Part shown: one piece after another, positions 1 through 9,677 of the stretch
Layout of the letters: each line of letters opens with the position of its first letter
Position numbering within the stretch: the stretch's first letter is position 1
Assembly: GCA_027563935.2 (NCBI GenBank)
Contig: CM050453.2
Coordinates: forward strand, 65,084,018-65,148,017
Origin: Costus lasius
Taxonomy: Eukaryota > Streptophyta > Magnoliopsida > Zingiberales > Costaceae
Direction: 5' to 3'
Length of the DNA stretch: 64,000 bases
Notes under the pieces: model-generated
Told to the model about the DNA's origin: nothing
The model's input: only the letters and a program-made list of their open reading frames with translations
Databases searched by the model: none
Program-made: the position numbers and the translations under genes

Positions 1-1590
1 ATCCCTTGACTTGAGGTCATTGACCATTCTATATGCTTAGGGACTTGCTTTGATACAACCTAACACCTCACCGTAGTTGGGAGGTCATAACGGTTGTCAT
101 TGAGCATGTCACGACCCATATGAGAAGGTCAATGGACAGACAAAGGATTTGCCCCTTCCTTAGGGAAGCTTGATATCCATGGAGCTCCTCTATGGTTCTA
201 TGACTGAAAGTGTATGGCCATACCCAGGTGAGAACCTGATTTAGTCATAGCCATGTGATTGGATGAAAACAAGTGGTGACACACATGTCTAATCGGATAT
301 TAGTTCGGCAAAGAGACTGTAATGCATCTGTACCTAGTTGCGATGATGGGGATGTCGATATCGATATCCATTCCAATGACCTGGGTAGCAGCGATGCACT
401 GCTAGGTGCCACTCACTGCTTGTGGTGACCTTTGGTCAGCACTGCCGGCGTCAGAGGAACCTACAGGGTCGCACACCTTGATAATTGAGTTCTCGTATTG
501 ATCGGGAAGCCTTATGATCGAGTTATTGGATAACTCAGATCTAATTGGGAGATTTCATCAGCGCCAATGGGCCTGATGAGGTGGAAGATAGTTATTAGAG
601 CCAAACTTTATTTTTGGCAGGTTGACCCGTATTTGACCATGATTGGTCACATGTGGATTTGGGTTGCATTGGATTGGATCCAAGTGCTTAATCAACCCAT
701 GTAATGGAGTTTGGGCTAGCTCATTATCCAATGAGGCCCAATAATAAGTTCTCATGAAGAGAAAAGAGGCTAAAAGGGTATAATGGGGAGAAGCCCAACC
801 CCATTGGCGCCTAAGGGGCATAATGGGGTTAGGGTGGCAAAATTGCTTCATTAAGGAAGCAATTGGTGCCTAGCCCTTCTCCCTTGATGGTATGAATGCT
901 TTTAAGGCATGTCTTGGGCTGATATGGTGCTTAGGCAATTATGGATAGGTTGAATGAAGATTATGGTAAAGTCTTGGAGACTTTCCATGCATCAAACCTC
1001 CTCATCCTAGCCCTACACTTGTCATGATCCTAGCCTTTGCCCTAACCGCCTCTTGCCCTATATATGTGACCCTAGCCGCCCCCTCTTGCAAGTATTCTTC
1101 CTTGGAGGCGTGAACACATCAAGAGGGGCAAGAGCAAGGGACAAAGGTGGCGGAACCTCTTCCTTCCTTCCATCAAGCCGCAAGTCTTCTTCCTTTCTTC
1201 TTCTCGGTGCAAGTGAAGAAAGCTCTTGGCGGCTTCCTTTCCTCTTCATCTTCTCTTGGTGCATCCTTTCCTCTTGGTGGCGCAAGTGAAGTGGAGCATC
1301 TCCCTAAGGCTTCGATCTTCTTCCCGAGGGTAGCACCGGGCGTGGAAGAAGAGGACTCGAGACATCCATGTGTGTGAAACTGCAGAGGGCGCACGCTTGG
1401 GCGCCTATCACAACATCGGCTTCTCCTTGCTTCAAGGTACTTCCTAACTCATCGTGTCGACTCTCTCGCTTGCGATCTTCATTGGGTTTTTGGGACCGGC
1501 CTATTTCGGGGACATTCTTCCGCTGTGCAATGTATGTATGTATGTCTATAACTCTAAAAAATTGTAAAATGTCCCTGGGGTTTCCCAACA
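1..1590 (+). repeat. 5' LTR of element A (left-truncated by window)
   Basis: Ends in CCCAACA and is followed at once by the primer binding site. It is paired with 15899-17846. It contains the palindromic block TATGGCCATA (213-222), a small U3 hairpin TGACC-TTT-GGTCA (426-438), a TATA box at 1059-1065, a long pyrimidine-rich stretch (about 1150-1330), a possible splice donor at 1436/1437 and a terminal TGGG-GTTT-CCCA hairpin before its end. Short open frames across 1053-1612 on both strands follow the low-complexity composition and are not genes. Confidence 0.95.
1059..1065 (+). promoter_or_regulatory. TATA box of the element A 5' LTR
   Basis: TATATAT sits in the context CTTGCCC-TATATAT-GTGACC. 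The same place in the related element D reads TATAAAAG (31348-31355 and 50302-50309) and in element C also TATAAAAG (60972-60979). Position and context are therefore conserved while the box itself is degraded in A. Transcription would start about 30 bp downstream, giving an exon of roughly 350 nt to the possible donor at 1436/1437. Confidence 0.7.
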
Positions 1591-1591
1591 G

Positions 1592-1603
1592 TGGTATTAG
1601 AGC
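1592..1603 (+). other. Primer binding site, element A
   Basis: TGGTATTAGAGC lies one base after the LTR. It differs by one C-to-T change from TGGTATCAGAGC, the complement of the plant initiator methionine tRNA 3' end used to prime reverse transcription in many copia elements. Confidence 0.9.
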
Positions 1604-3186
1604 GACTTGCAAGACTCGAACGATGTTTTATGCTTTTCTTTCATGCTCACATGCCATATCTCTATTTTCGTCAATAGCATGATGCATGGCAAACGATTTT
1701 TCTAAGTAGGAAAAATTAGGGTATCTTGTTTCTATCATCCTCTCAATCTCTTTTGGATTTTTGGACTATTTTTCTTGTTTGATTTAAAGATCAAAGGCGC
1801 ACGTAATTTTGTCAAGTAGGACGGGCATTGTGTCTTCAGACTGGCCGAGTCTCTTGATCTGACAAAATTGCCAGCCGAAAGGATATCTGAAATCATCATG
1901 AAAAATAAATCGCAATTAACCAAAAGATTTGTGAGAAGAAGATGAGGAAAAGAGACTAGTTTTATGAAAAAGTAAAATTTCAGATTTTATGTTTTTCATG
2001 AGCATGTAGAATTGCATGAGTAAATACCTTGATTGTGCATAATGTTGTGATCATGAGTCAAGCCCTTTTTGCATGCCTGTGATGTTCTCTTGTGCGGCCT
2101 ACATGCCATCTTTTTCTTTATTTTTGTAAAATTTCAAGATGAAGATTAAGGGGGGGGGGCATCCTTCATATACCTAGGCGCAAGCATGCTTGGTGACACA
2201 TCTTGGATGGTGATGCAACAAGCACTCTTGCTTGACTTGATGGAGCATGGGGCGCAAGATGCATTGACCGAACCTTTGGGTTTGTGAGCTATACATCTTG
2301 TGCTTGCATAGTGGCGCATCTTGCTTAAAGGAGGACCTTGGAGCCAACCTTGGAGATCAAGCTAGAAGTCGGCTAGGCTAGGTCTAGTTTTTGGGCTTGA
2401 GTTCTAGGTCAAGAGTTGAACCTCCTTCATGGCATGGGTTGGTTCAATGTCTTGAATAGAGTATGATCACATCATTTTTTACTGCTTTCATCATCTGCTA
2501 AAGCATGCCTGCAATGTTTTATCTTCATGTTATCACTACAGGATTGCATGCCTGTATTGTTAGACATAAGATAAAATTGATGAGACCTCAAAAAACCCTC
2601 AAATGAATATCAAGTCTAGTAGCCTTCTAACGCGTAGCCCTCGTCAAACTATCGATCAGTGGTGTTGTGAACTATTTCCCACCCTCGTGGGACACACCCA
2701 CTTATCTATAGGAGGTGAGCGGTGACAATGGTTTCCCCAGTCCAGTTTTAACCTGGGCGTGCCTTCGCAAGGAAACTCGTTGGCCCTGGGCATAAACAGT
2801 TAGGAATGGACTTGACTATATTTTCATATGTGCTGGGCACATGGTGAAACTCTAGAGGCATCATTGAGAGGTTAGGGTTCATGCTGTATCCAGCCCTCGC
2901 TGGACATGGAATGCCTAGACTATCTCAATAAGGGGAATTGCTTGGAGCAATCGGTCGGTGTGCCCACCTTAGGAAGCATGGGTTACTTTGTGCATCTCAT
3001 CCCACCCTCGGGGACGCAAAGCCTCATGTGGAATAAGGATCCCATCTCACTAGGAAGTCTTAAACTTACCGATTGACTTTGTGGGTTGTCAATTCGATTA
3101 AAATAGTGGGAGTCATAATCATTTAAAACAAGTCCAGTTTAAATGATTTGAAGTAGTACTAATCTGCTGTTTCTTAATTGTTGTAG
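1604..3186 (+). other. Non-coding leader of element A (candidate 5' intron)
   Basis: About 1.6 kb without a convincing frame, between primer site and gag. It holds a G9-type homopolymer at 2151-2159 and a set of short hairpins: CCCAC-CCTC-GTGGG (2678-2691), ATGTGC-TGG-GCACAT (2828-2842), CCAGC-CCTC-GCTGG (2890-2903) and a decayed third CCTC hairpin near 3001. It ends in a T-rich tract plus TTGTTGTAG (3178-3186), a good 3' splice site just before gag. The block around 2620-2720 is recognisably homologous to the leaders of the B/E/F/H family. Confidence 0.7.
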
Positions 3187-3196
3187 AACATTGGCA

Positions 3197-3865
3197 ATGA
3201 ACAATGGCAGATGGTCACTGCGATCTATCCTTGAAAAGGACAAGTTGGTTGAATCCAACTTGATGGATTGGTATATGAACTTGAGAATTGTGCTCAAGCT
3301 CGAGAGAAAGCTCTATGTCCTTGAGCAGCCCATTCCTAAACCACTTCCAAGCTCAGCCTCAGCGGCTGAGAGGGATGCTTATGATAAGCATCAGGCTGAC
3401 ACTTTGGAGGTTGCACAATTGATGCTAACCAACATGTCGCCCGACCTTCAAGGGCAATATGAATTGAAGAGTGCCTCTGAGATTATTACTAATCTAAGAC
3501 AGCTCTTTGATGAATTGGTTAGGCTCAATCCTCCTAAAGTTGATATTCAGTGCGTTGAGCCGAAAGGCTTGACCAAGGATCTGAAATTAAAGATGGAATG
3601 GATTAGGAACAATAAGTGCTATTCATGTGGAGGGCCACCTCACATGTTCAAGGACATAGTGCGACTTCAGAATGAGAAGAAGAGAGGCAAGGCTTCGTCT
3701 TCATACTCAGATATTTATGTTACAGAAGTCAATCTTTCTACTTCTATGTCATGGGTATTGGATACTGCATGTGGGGCTCATATTTGTACAAATATGCAGG
3801 GGCTCAAGAAAAGTAGATCGGTGCGGCCTGGAGAGATTGACCTACGCGTTGGAAATGGGGCGTAG
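3197..3865 (+). pseudogene. gag: Copia gag-protease fragment, element A
   Basis: Gag N-terminus (RIVLKLERKLYVLE, residues about 30-45) followed by a zinc-knuckle remnant and the start of protease (WVLDTACGAHIC). Compared with Gag of element E, about 125 residues of the C-terminal capsid half are missing in frame. The knuckle reads C-x2-C-x4-H-x4-I, having lost its last cysteine. The first ATG of the related element D (ATGGCT) is TTGGCA here, so the start is moved to the in-frame ATG at 3197. The frame ends at a TAG where element D has CAG. The same gag deletion is present in element D, so it predates both insertions. Confidence 0.85.
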
Positions 3866-5130
3866 GTTGCTGCTGTTGCTGTAGGAGTTTTAATTCTCTC
3901 CCTGCCTTCTGGACTTCAATTAGAACTAGATAATTGCTTTGTGTACCTTCGCTTACTAAGAATATTGTGTCCATTCCTTGCTTAGCAAAGAAGGGATTTA
4001 AATTTGAAATAAATAAGAACTCTTGTTCTTTTTCATTTGCAAATATGTTCTATGGAAAGGGTACTTTGTGCAATGGTCTATATATCTCGGATATGGAAAG
4101 TTCTGTATGTAACATAAATAATAAAAGGACCAAACTGAGTGGTTCAGTTGGTGCTTTCCTATGGCATTGTCGATTAGCCCATATAAACAAGAATCGCATC
4201 CAACAAATCCAGGCAAATGGATTGTTAGATTCAAGTTCCTTAGAGGAATTTGATACTTGTAAGCCTTGTTTATTAGGGAAAATGACAAAGGCACCCTTCA
4301 CCAAGGTTGGTGAGAGGGCAGGAGGTTTATTGGATCTCATACATACTGATGTGTGTGGGCCCTTCAATAAACAAGCCAGAGGAGGGTACAACTACTTTAT
4401 TACCTTTACTGATGACTTCAGTAAGTATGGTTATGTCTACTTGATGAGACATAAATCTGAATCCTTTGAGAAATTCAAGGAGTTCAAGAATGAAGTAGAG
4501 AACCAGCTTGAAAGATCCATTAAAGCTCTTCGATCAGATCGTGGTGGAGAGTACCTGAGTGGTGAGTTCTTTGACTATCTGAGAGAGTCTGGGATCATAT
4601 CCCAACTCACTCCTCCTGGAACACCTCAATGGAATGGTGTGTCTGAAAGGAGAAATCGAACTTTTTTGGACATGGTTCGATCTATGATGAGTCATGCAAC
4701 TCTACCTCCCTCATTCTGGGGGCATGCACTAGAGACAGCTTCTCTAATACTGAATAACGTTTCATCTAAGAGTGTCTCCAAAATACCATACGAGGTGTGG
4801 AGTGGGAGACGCCCTAATCTCAGTTTTATCAAGATCTTGGGATGTGAGGCTTATGTCAAACGTCAGGATTCTAGCAAGCTAGAACCTAGATCTAATAAAT
4901 GCGTGTTTGTGGGGTATCCTAAGGAAACTAAAGGATACTACTTCTATGTCCCAACCGAGAACAAAGTTTTTGTTGCTCGGGGTGCTGTCTTTCTAGAGAA
5001 AGAATTTCTCATGAAAGAAGTTAGTGGGAGGAAGTTTGACTTGGACGAGGTCCAAGCACAACCGCAAGACATAGAGATGGAATCTGAGCCACCTGCACCG
5101 GTTGCTAGCCAATCTGAGGCTCAGACATAG
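3866..5130 (+). pseudogene. pol: Copia protease C-terminus and integrase, element A
   Basis: After the TAG at 3863-3865 the protease continues. A 1-bp deletion near 3942 relative to element D shifts the frame, and the rest is open from 3934. The integrase has its H-H-C-C finger (WHCRLAH ... CKPC), the catalytic D in HTDVCGP, D in RSDRGGEY and E in NGVSERRNR, then the C-terminal KCVFVGYPKETKGYYFY region. It ends at TAG 5128-5130 in the acidic linker before RT. Element D has a TAG at the same codon, whereas older C has CAG there. Confidence 0.85.
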
Positions 5131-6185
5131 GTCCCGCGTAGGTCTGGGAGGATTCGTCGTGCACCTGAGAGGTACGGGTCACTGCCGACCCAAGACGATG
5201 GGATCTTCATCATTGAGGATGAACCCAGAACCTATGATGAGGCGGTCAGTGGACCGGATTCCGAGAAATGGCTTGAGGCCATGCGATCAGAGATGGATTC
5301 CATGTCGGCTAATCAAGTCTGGGATTTGGTTGAGCTGCCTGATGGGGTAAAACCCATAGGGTGTAAATGGGTCTTCAAGAGGAAGACAGACATGGATGGC
5401 AACATAGTTACCTATAAAGGTAGACTAGTGGCTAAGGGATTCAAACAAGTCCACGGGGTGGACTATGATGAAACCTTCTCGCCGGTTGCCATGATCAAAT
5501 CCATTCGGATTCTGCTTGCTATAGCTGCATATCATGACTATGAGATATGGCAGATGGATGTGAAGACAGCGTTCCTTAACGGGAAATTGACTGAGGATGT
5601 GTATATGGCACAACCTGATGGCTTCATCCATCCTGTAGAAGCCAATAAGGTCTACAGGCTGAAGAAATCCATTTATGGATTAAAGCAAGCATCTCGAAGT
5701 TGGAATCTTTGATTTGATGAAGCTGTGAGAGATTATGGCTTTATCAAAAGCGAAGATGATGCCTGTGTATACAGAAAATTCAGTGGGAGCTTGGTGACTT
5801 TTCTGGTCTTGTATGTCGATGACATACTGCTCATCGGAAACGACATCCCTAGTCTTCAAGCTGTGAAAGACATGGTTGGGGAAGTGTTTCGAGATGAAAG
5901 ACTTAGGGGAGGCCGCCTATATTCTAGGCATAAGGATCTACCGGGATAGATCCAAGAGGCTCCTGGCCCTTAGTCAAAGTACCAACATTGATAAGGTCCT
6001 GGAGAGGTTCAACTTGGAGCAATCCAAGAAAGGATACCTTCCAGTGAGACATGGCCTTACTCTCTCAAAGAGCCAGTGTCCTACAATACAGGCTGAGAGG
6101 GATGACATGAGTCGAATTCCTTATGCTTCGGCAGTAGGATCGATCATATATGCAATGTTGTGTACTAGACCAGATGTGGCATATG
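5131..6185 (+). pseudogene. pol: Copia reverse transcriptase N-terminal part, element A
   Basis: Encodes VWDLVELP...GCKWVFKRK, the palm region QMDVKTAFLNGKL and the active site YVDDILLIGND. It is broken by a TGA at 5710-5712 where related copies have CGG, and by a 1-bp insertion near 5868. The frame is cut at 6185 by the insertion of element B, immediately after codons for TRPDVAY, and resumes at 15267. Confidence 0.85.
6181..6185. repeat. Target site duplication of element B (left copy)
   Basis: ATATG, repeated at 15262-15266. Removing B and one copy rejoins the RT frame of element A (DVAY...AVSIT), as in element D at about 48210-48240. Confidence 0.95.
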
Positions 6186-7864
6186 TGTTGGGGTATGCCC
6201 TTAAGGCTAATGTTTGAGGCCTTGGGATTCTATGAGTATCATGTATATAAACTCTTATGTTTATAAAGGCAATGGTTGTTATTCAGTATGTTACATTGTC
6301 TGCTGCAATAAGTGTGCTTCTGAATAATGTCTCAATGCTGTTCAGCTAGGCTGACATGCTGTAATGTCCTTAGTCGAGATATCTTGGTGAACATGAGACA
6401 GCCTTGATATGATTGAGACTAATATGTGTTCTAATCTTATAGGATGCTTCGAGCATGGAATAAGATGTAGACTCATGGGTACATTGGATGTACTGGACAG
6501 ACCCTACTAGGATATTCAATTGCTTGTCACAATGTGAATAATCCTTGTTTGCAACAAGTGGCACATGTCCTCTGACTTGAGATCACTTGTGTTTCTAAAT
6601 GATGATTGTCATTGTTTTGAGGTGGTTCAATATCATTTGAAACATAATGGTTATAGACTATCTTGGATAATGATCATGAGTCATGTTAGGGCACTAGTGA
6701 TAGATATAGGATTGCCGTCTCCTTGTTTAAGGAGCGAGATGTTCTAAAGGGGCCCCCCTGAATGAGATGATTGAGAATAGTGTATGGCCATACCCAGGTG
6801 ACTATGCTCATCTGATCTAATCATGCTCATCATATTGGAGCTACAAGCTTGACACGCTTGTCCAATAATGACCATCCAGTGGCAAAGGAATCATGTATGC
6901 CTAGTGAGTTGATTCACACTTGTGCTGTGGTTTGGGTGTAGTCTTGGAAGACTCTTTCCTTTATATCGGGAGACAGTGATGTGTTGCTAGATACCCCTCA
7001 CTGATCGTGATAACGTAAGTTATCGTTACCGACATTTAAAGGAAACCCTTAGGGTCGCACAATTTGATGATATGGCTTACTTAAGTCAGATCGTGTGGAC
7101 TGAATTGTTTAGGTTCAGTTTAAAGGAGTTTAAACTCTGATTGTAAGTGAGATCTGGTCTGATCATGTTTGATTGATTAGGGCTTGAGATCGGTAAGCTT
7201 CGATCGAGAGATTTGATGCTAGATCGGTGAGATCAAGAGCATCGAGAGATCAACGGTTAGATCTTGAACCTTTAGGTTCAATGAGATCGACCATTGCTTG
7301 GGCTGATTTGGTCTTGAACCAAATTCAATTGAACCGGCTCATCATGTGAGCGCTTGGTTCAAAGGTTCGAATGGTGTAGAGGAGTTGCGGTTCACTTCAT
7401 GTGAACGCATAACGGTTAAGAGTAATGCGTTGCTATTTTTGGATTGCAACGCCTCCACGTTGAAAAGAACGTTCTCTCTTATCGCCTCTCATCACCTCTT
7501 GACGTGTTCTTCCCTCTCGTGTGACAACGCTCTCGACGAGTGTAGAGGAAGGCTTTTTCGGCAAGCACCAAAGGATCTCATCTCCTCCACGCAAAGGACC
7601 CTTGAAGCTTTGCTAGCACAAAGACGACAAGGAGAAGCCATTCCTCATCTTGTGTGCGTCAACTAGGGAGAAGATCCCTTTCGATCTTTGCTTCCAACAC
7701 ACCATCCAAAGAATGGCGATGGTATGAACCTTCTTGATGTTTGCAATCGGTCTTTTCTATAGTTGATCATATATCATGCTAGTGATCCCTAGAAACCCTT
7801 TTTCCGCTGCAAAATTATACATGCGCCCTTTAGGGTTTCGCTCCCCCTTGAAGGGGACCCTTCA
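6186..7864 (+). repeat. 5' LTR of element B
   Basis: 1679 bp, TG...CA. It contains the palindrome TATGGCCATA (6783-6792) shared with the A family, a U3 hairpin GATAAC-GTAA-GTTATC (7009-7024), an ATG-free stretch from about 7428 to 7712, then an ATG and a consensus splice donor (7713-7723). A near-palindrome CCCCTT-G-AAGGGG (7844-7856) lies just before the LTR end. I see no clear TATA box. A 106-codon frame at 7346-7666 is not conserved in the E or H LTRs, so I do not call it a gene. Confidence 0.96.
7713..7721 (+). other. Candidate gag start mini-exon end with splice donor, element B
   Basis: ATGGCGATG is followed directly by GTATGA, a good 5' splice site (exon end 7721, intron from 7722). 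Joined to the TAG acceptor ending at 9656, the frame continues ATT CCT GCA GCA ACG AAC ACC ATG into gag without a stop. The same arrangement occurs in E, F and H. Inferred from sequence only. Confidence 0.55.
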
Positions 7865-7866
7865 AC

Positions 7867-7878
7867 TGGTATCAGAGC
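7867..7878 (+). other. Primer binding site, element B
   Basis: TGGTATCAGAGC, a perfect match to the initiator methionine tRNA complement, two bases after the LTR end. Confidence 0.93.
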
Positions 7879-9656
7879 CGGTTCTAATGCATGCTAATAT
7901 GATTGCTATGCTTTGTGATCCTTGTTTGCGCCATATTGCTAGATCTAGGCTACATGCGAAACTTTACTTGTTGTATATTATTGTTGGCGCATGTATGAAG
8001 GTAGCGCTTCTATATGTTGTTGTTGATGTTTTGCTTAAAACTAAAATGACTAGCGCGCTTACCATTAGATCTAAGTGGCGCCTACTTTAAACCCTTAGAC
8101 GGGTTGTTAGGGTTGAAGTCATAGTCTAGTCAAGATCCAACCAGTCTGATCAGACTATCTGACAGCCTAGATGGGTCGACCAAATGGCACCTGTGCGCAA
8201 GCATGAGGTGGCTATAGGTCGACTGCGGACAGGTGTGTAGCGATATCTGGTTGAGACAACCTTTGAACGCACATGAGTTAGGCCCGGGGTCACACCCGCT
8301 TGCCAGACCTCATTGTGGCCGTTCAGCCCTTGGCGCATGCATGGTTGACCGTTAGGTCAACTCATGTCAGTTAGGACTTGGTGCATGCAAGGGCAATGGA
8401 TCTGACTAGTCTAATGAGTGGATCCCTAATAATGGACCGTTGTAAGGTAGTAGGGCATATAAGGAAAAATAAAATTGAAGCCAATGGGGTTTTTCAAAAT
8501 TTTATTTTCTTTTGGATCACATGTTGATTGTAAGCATATGTTTGTTTATTTATTCTTATGTGGGCTGCCCATGTTAAATGTGTGCTGTGCTGGGGCCTGC
8601 GTGCCTGTATTAAAGTTGTAAATTAATTATTGTGATCTGCGTATCACATTGTATTTAATTTATAAAGTGTAATTGACCTGCGTGTCAATCTTGTCTAGAT
8701 AGATTAATTTGTAAGTTAATCAGACAAGAGCACAGAGCACACTTGGCAGAGGCGCATGCAGCAGTGGCTTAACCAGGTGGGAGGTCCAGGGTTCGACTCT
8801 GGGACAGGCGCATATTCCTGGTGGGCGCACCTGAGCTGCAGATGGCGCTTGGGCCCTGGTTTGGGCCAAATGAGCAGCAAAAGTCCCATGAAGAAAAGCA
8901 AGTGAAGACTTAAGTTAATTAAGGTCTTACTTAGGCTATGGGCTTTTACCACATAAGATCCATGCTTTCTTTTATTGTTTATATAAGTAGAACAGCATGA
9001 TTTATTTATCTTCTGCTATCACCATAGGAATTGCATGATAGTGAAGAAGATAAAAGACCGTTAAAATCCAACGCTAAAATATCAAGCTCGTAAGCCTTCT
9101 GACGCGAAACCTCACTGTTCTGACTATCGTTGGAGCCGTGTTGTACCCACTCAGTGGGCACGTCCATCTATCTTCAGACGGTGCGGGATTACACCTGCGT
9201 GTTACAGAGAAGGGATTTATCGCTTCTCGTTGCTCAGCATAGCACGTGGTGGTCCAGGGAGTAGGTCGGGTCAGCTTGACCATGTAGGCTACATATGTGG
9301 CGCATATGGTAGCACATGGAGGCAGCCATCTGTGGGATCAGAGACTGTGTTGTACCAACTCAGTTGGCACAGTCTGCTGGATTGCCCAGATGAAGGGGAA
9401 TCGCACAGGTTGGCGATTGGCTGGGACAGCCTACCAGAGATTAGTGCTTGTACTCTCTGTGCATCTTATCTCGCCTGAGCGGGACGCGGAGACCAAGTAT
9501 GAAATCTGGATCCCTTCTCACTAAAAGAGTTCTACTCTTTCGGGCTGTTTTTGCTGGATTTTTCAGCCAGATAAAATAGTGAGAAAAGAATCTTTCTTAA
9601 GTCCTGGATTGATTCTCTACATTGATACTGACCTTGCTGTTCTTGCATTGTTGTAG
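7879..9656 (+). other. Non-coding leader of element B with structured motifs
   Basis: About 1.8 kb without a supported gene. Landmarks are a tRNA-like patch between direct repeats GGCGCAT at 8751-8757 and 8807-8813 (B-box-like GGTTCGACTCT at 8790-8800), hairpins CCCACTCAGTGGG (9146-9158) and CCAACTCAGTTGG (9355-9367), and a stem GAGAAG...CTTCTC around 9210-9235. It ends in a T-rich tract and TAG at 9654-9656, a plausible 3' splice site 21 nt before the gag ATG. Confidence 0.7.
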
Positions 9657-9677
9657 ATTCCTGCAGCAACGAACACC

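Noticed and set aside
1053..1682. Several overlapping open frames on both strands in the A LTR (and copies at 17309-17916)
   Set aside because: They lie in the pyrimidine-rich transcribed part of an LTR, overlap on both strands, and do not persist as proteins in element D. Composition explains them.
2151..2159. G homopolymer as an extra polypurine tract
   Set aside because: Only in element A, absent from D at the matching place, so probably slippage.
7346..7666. A 106-codon frame in both B LTRs
   Set aside because: Repeated only because the LTR is repeated. The E and H LTRs have different, unrelated frames at this place.
8751..8813. A functional tRNA gene in the leader
   Set aside because: Only the T-arm-like half is recognisable. 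No full cloverleaf, A box or anticodon arm can be drawn.
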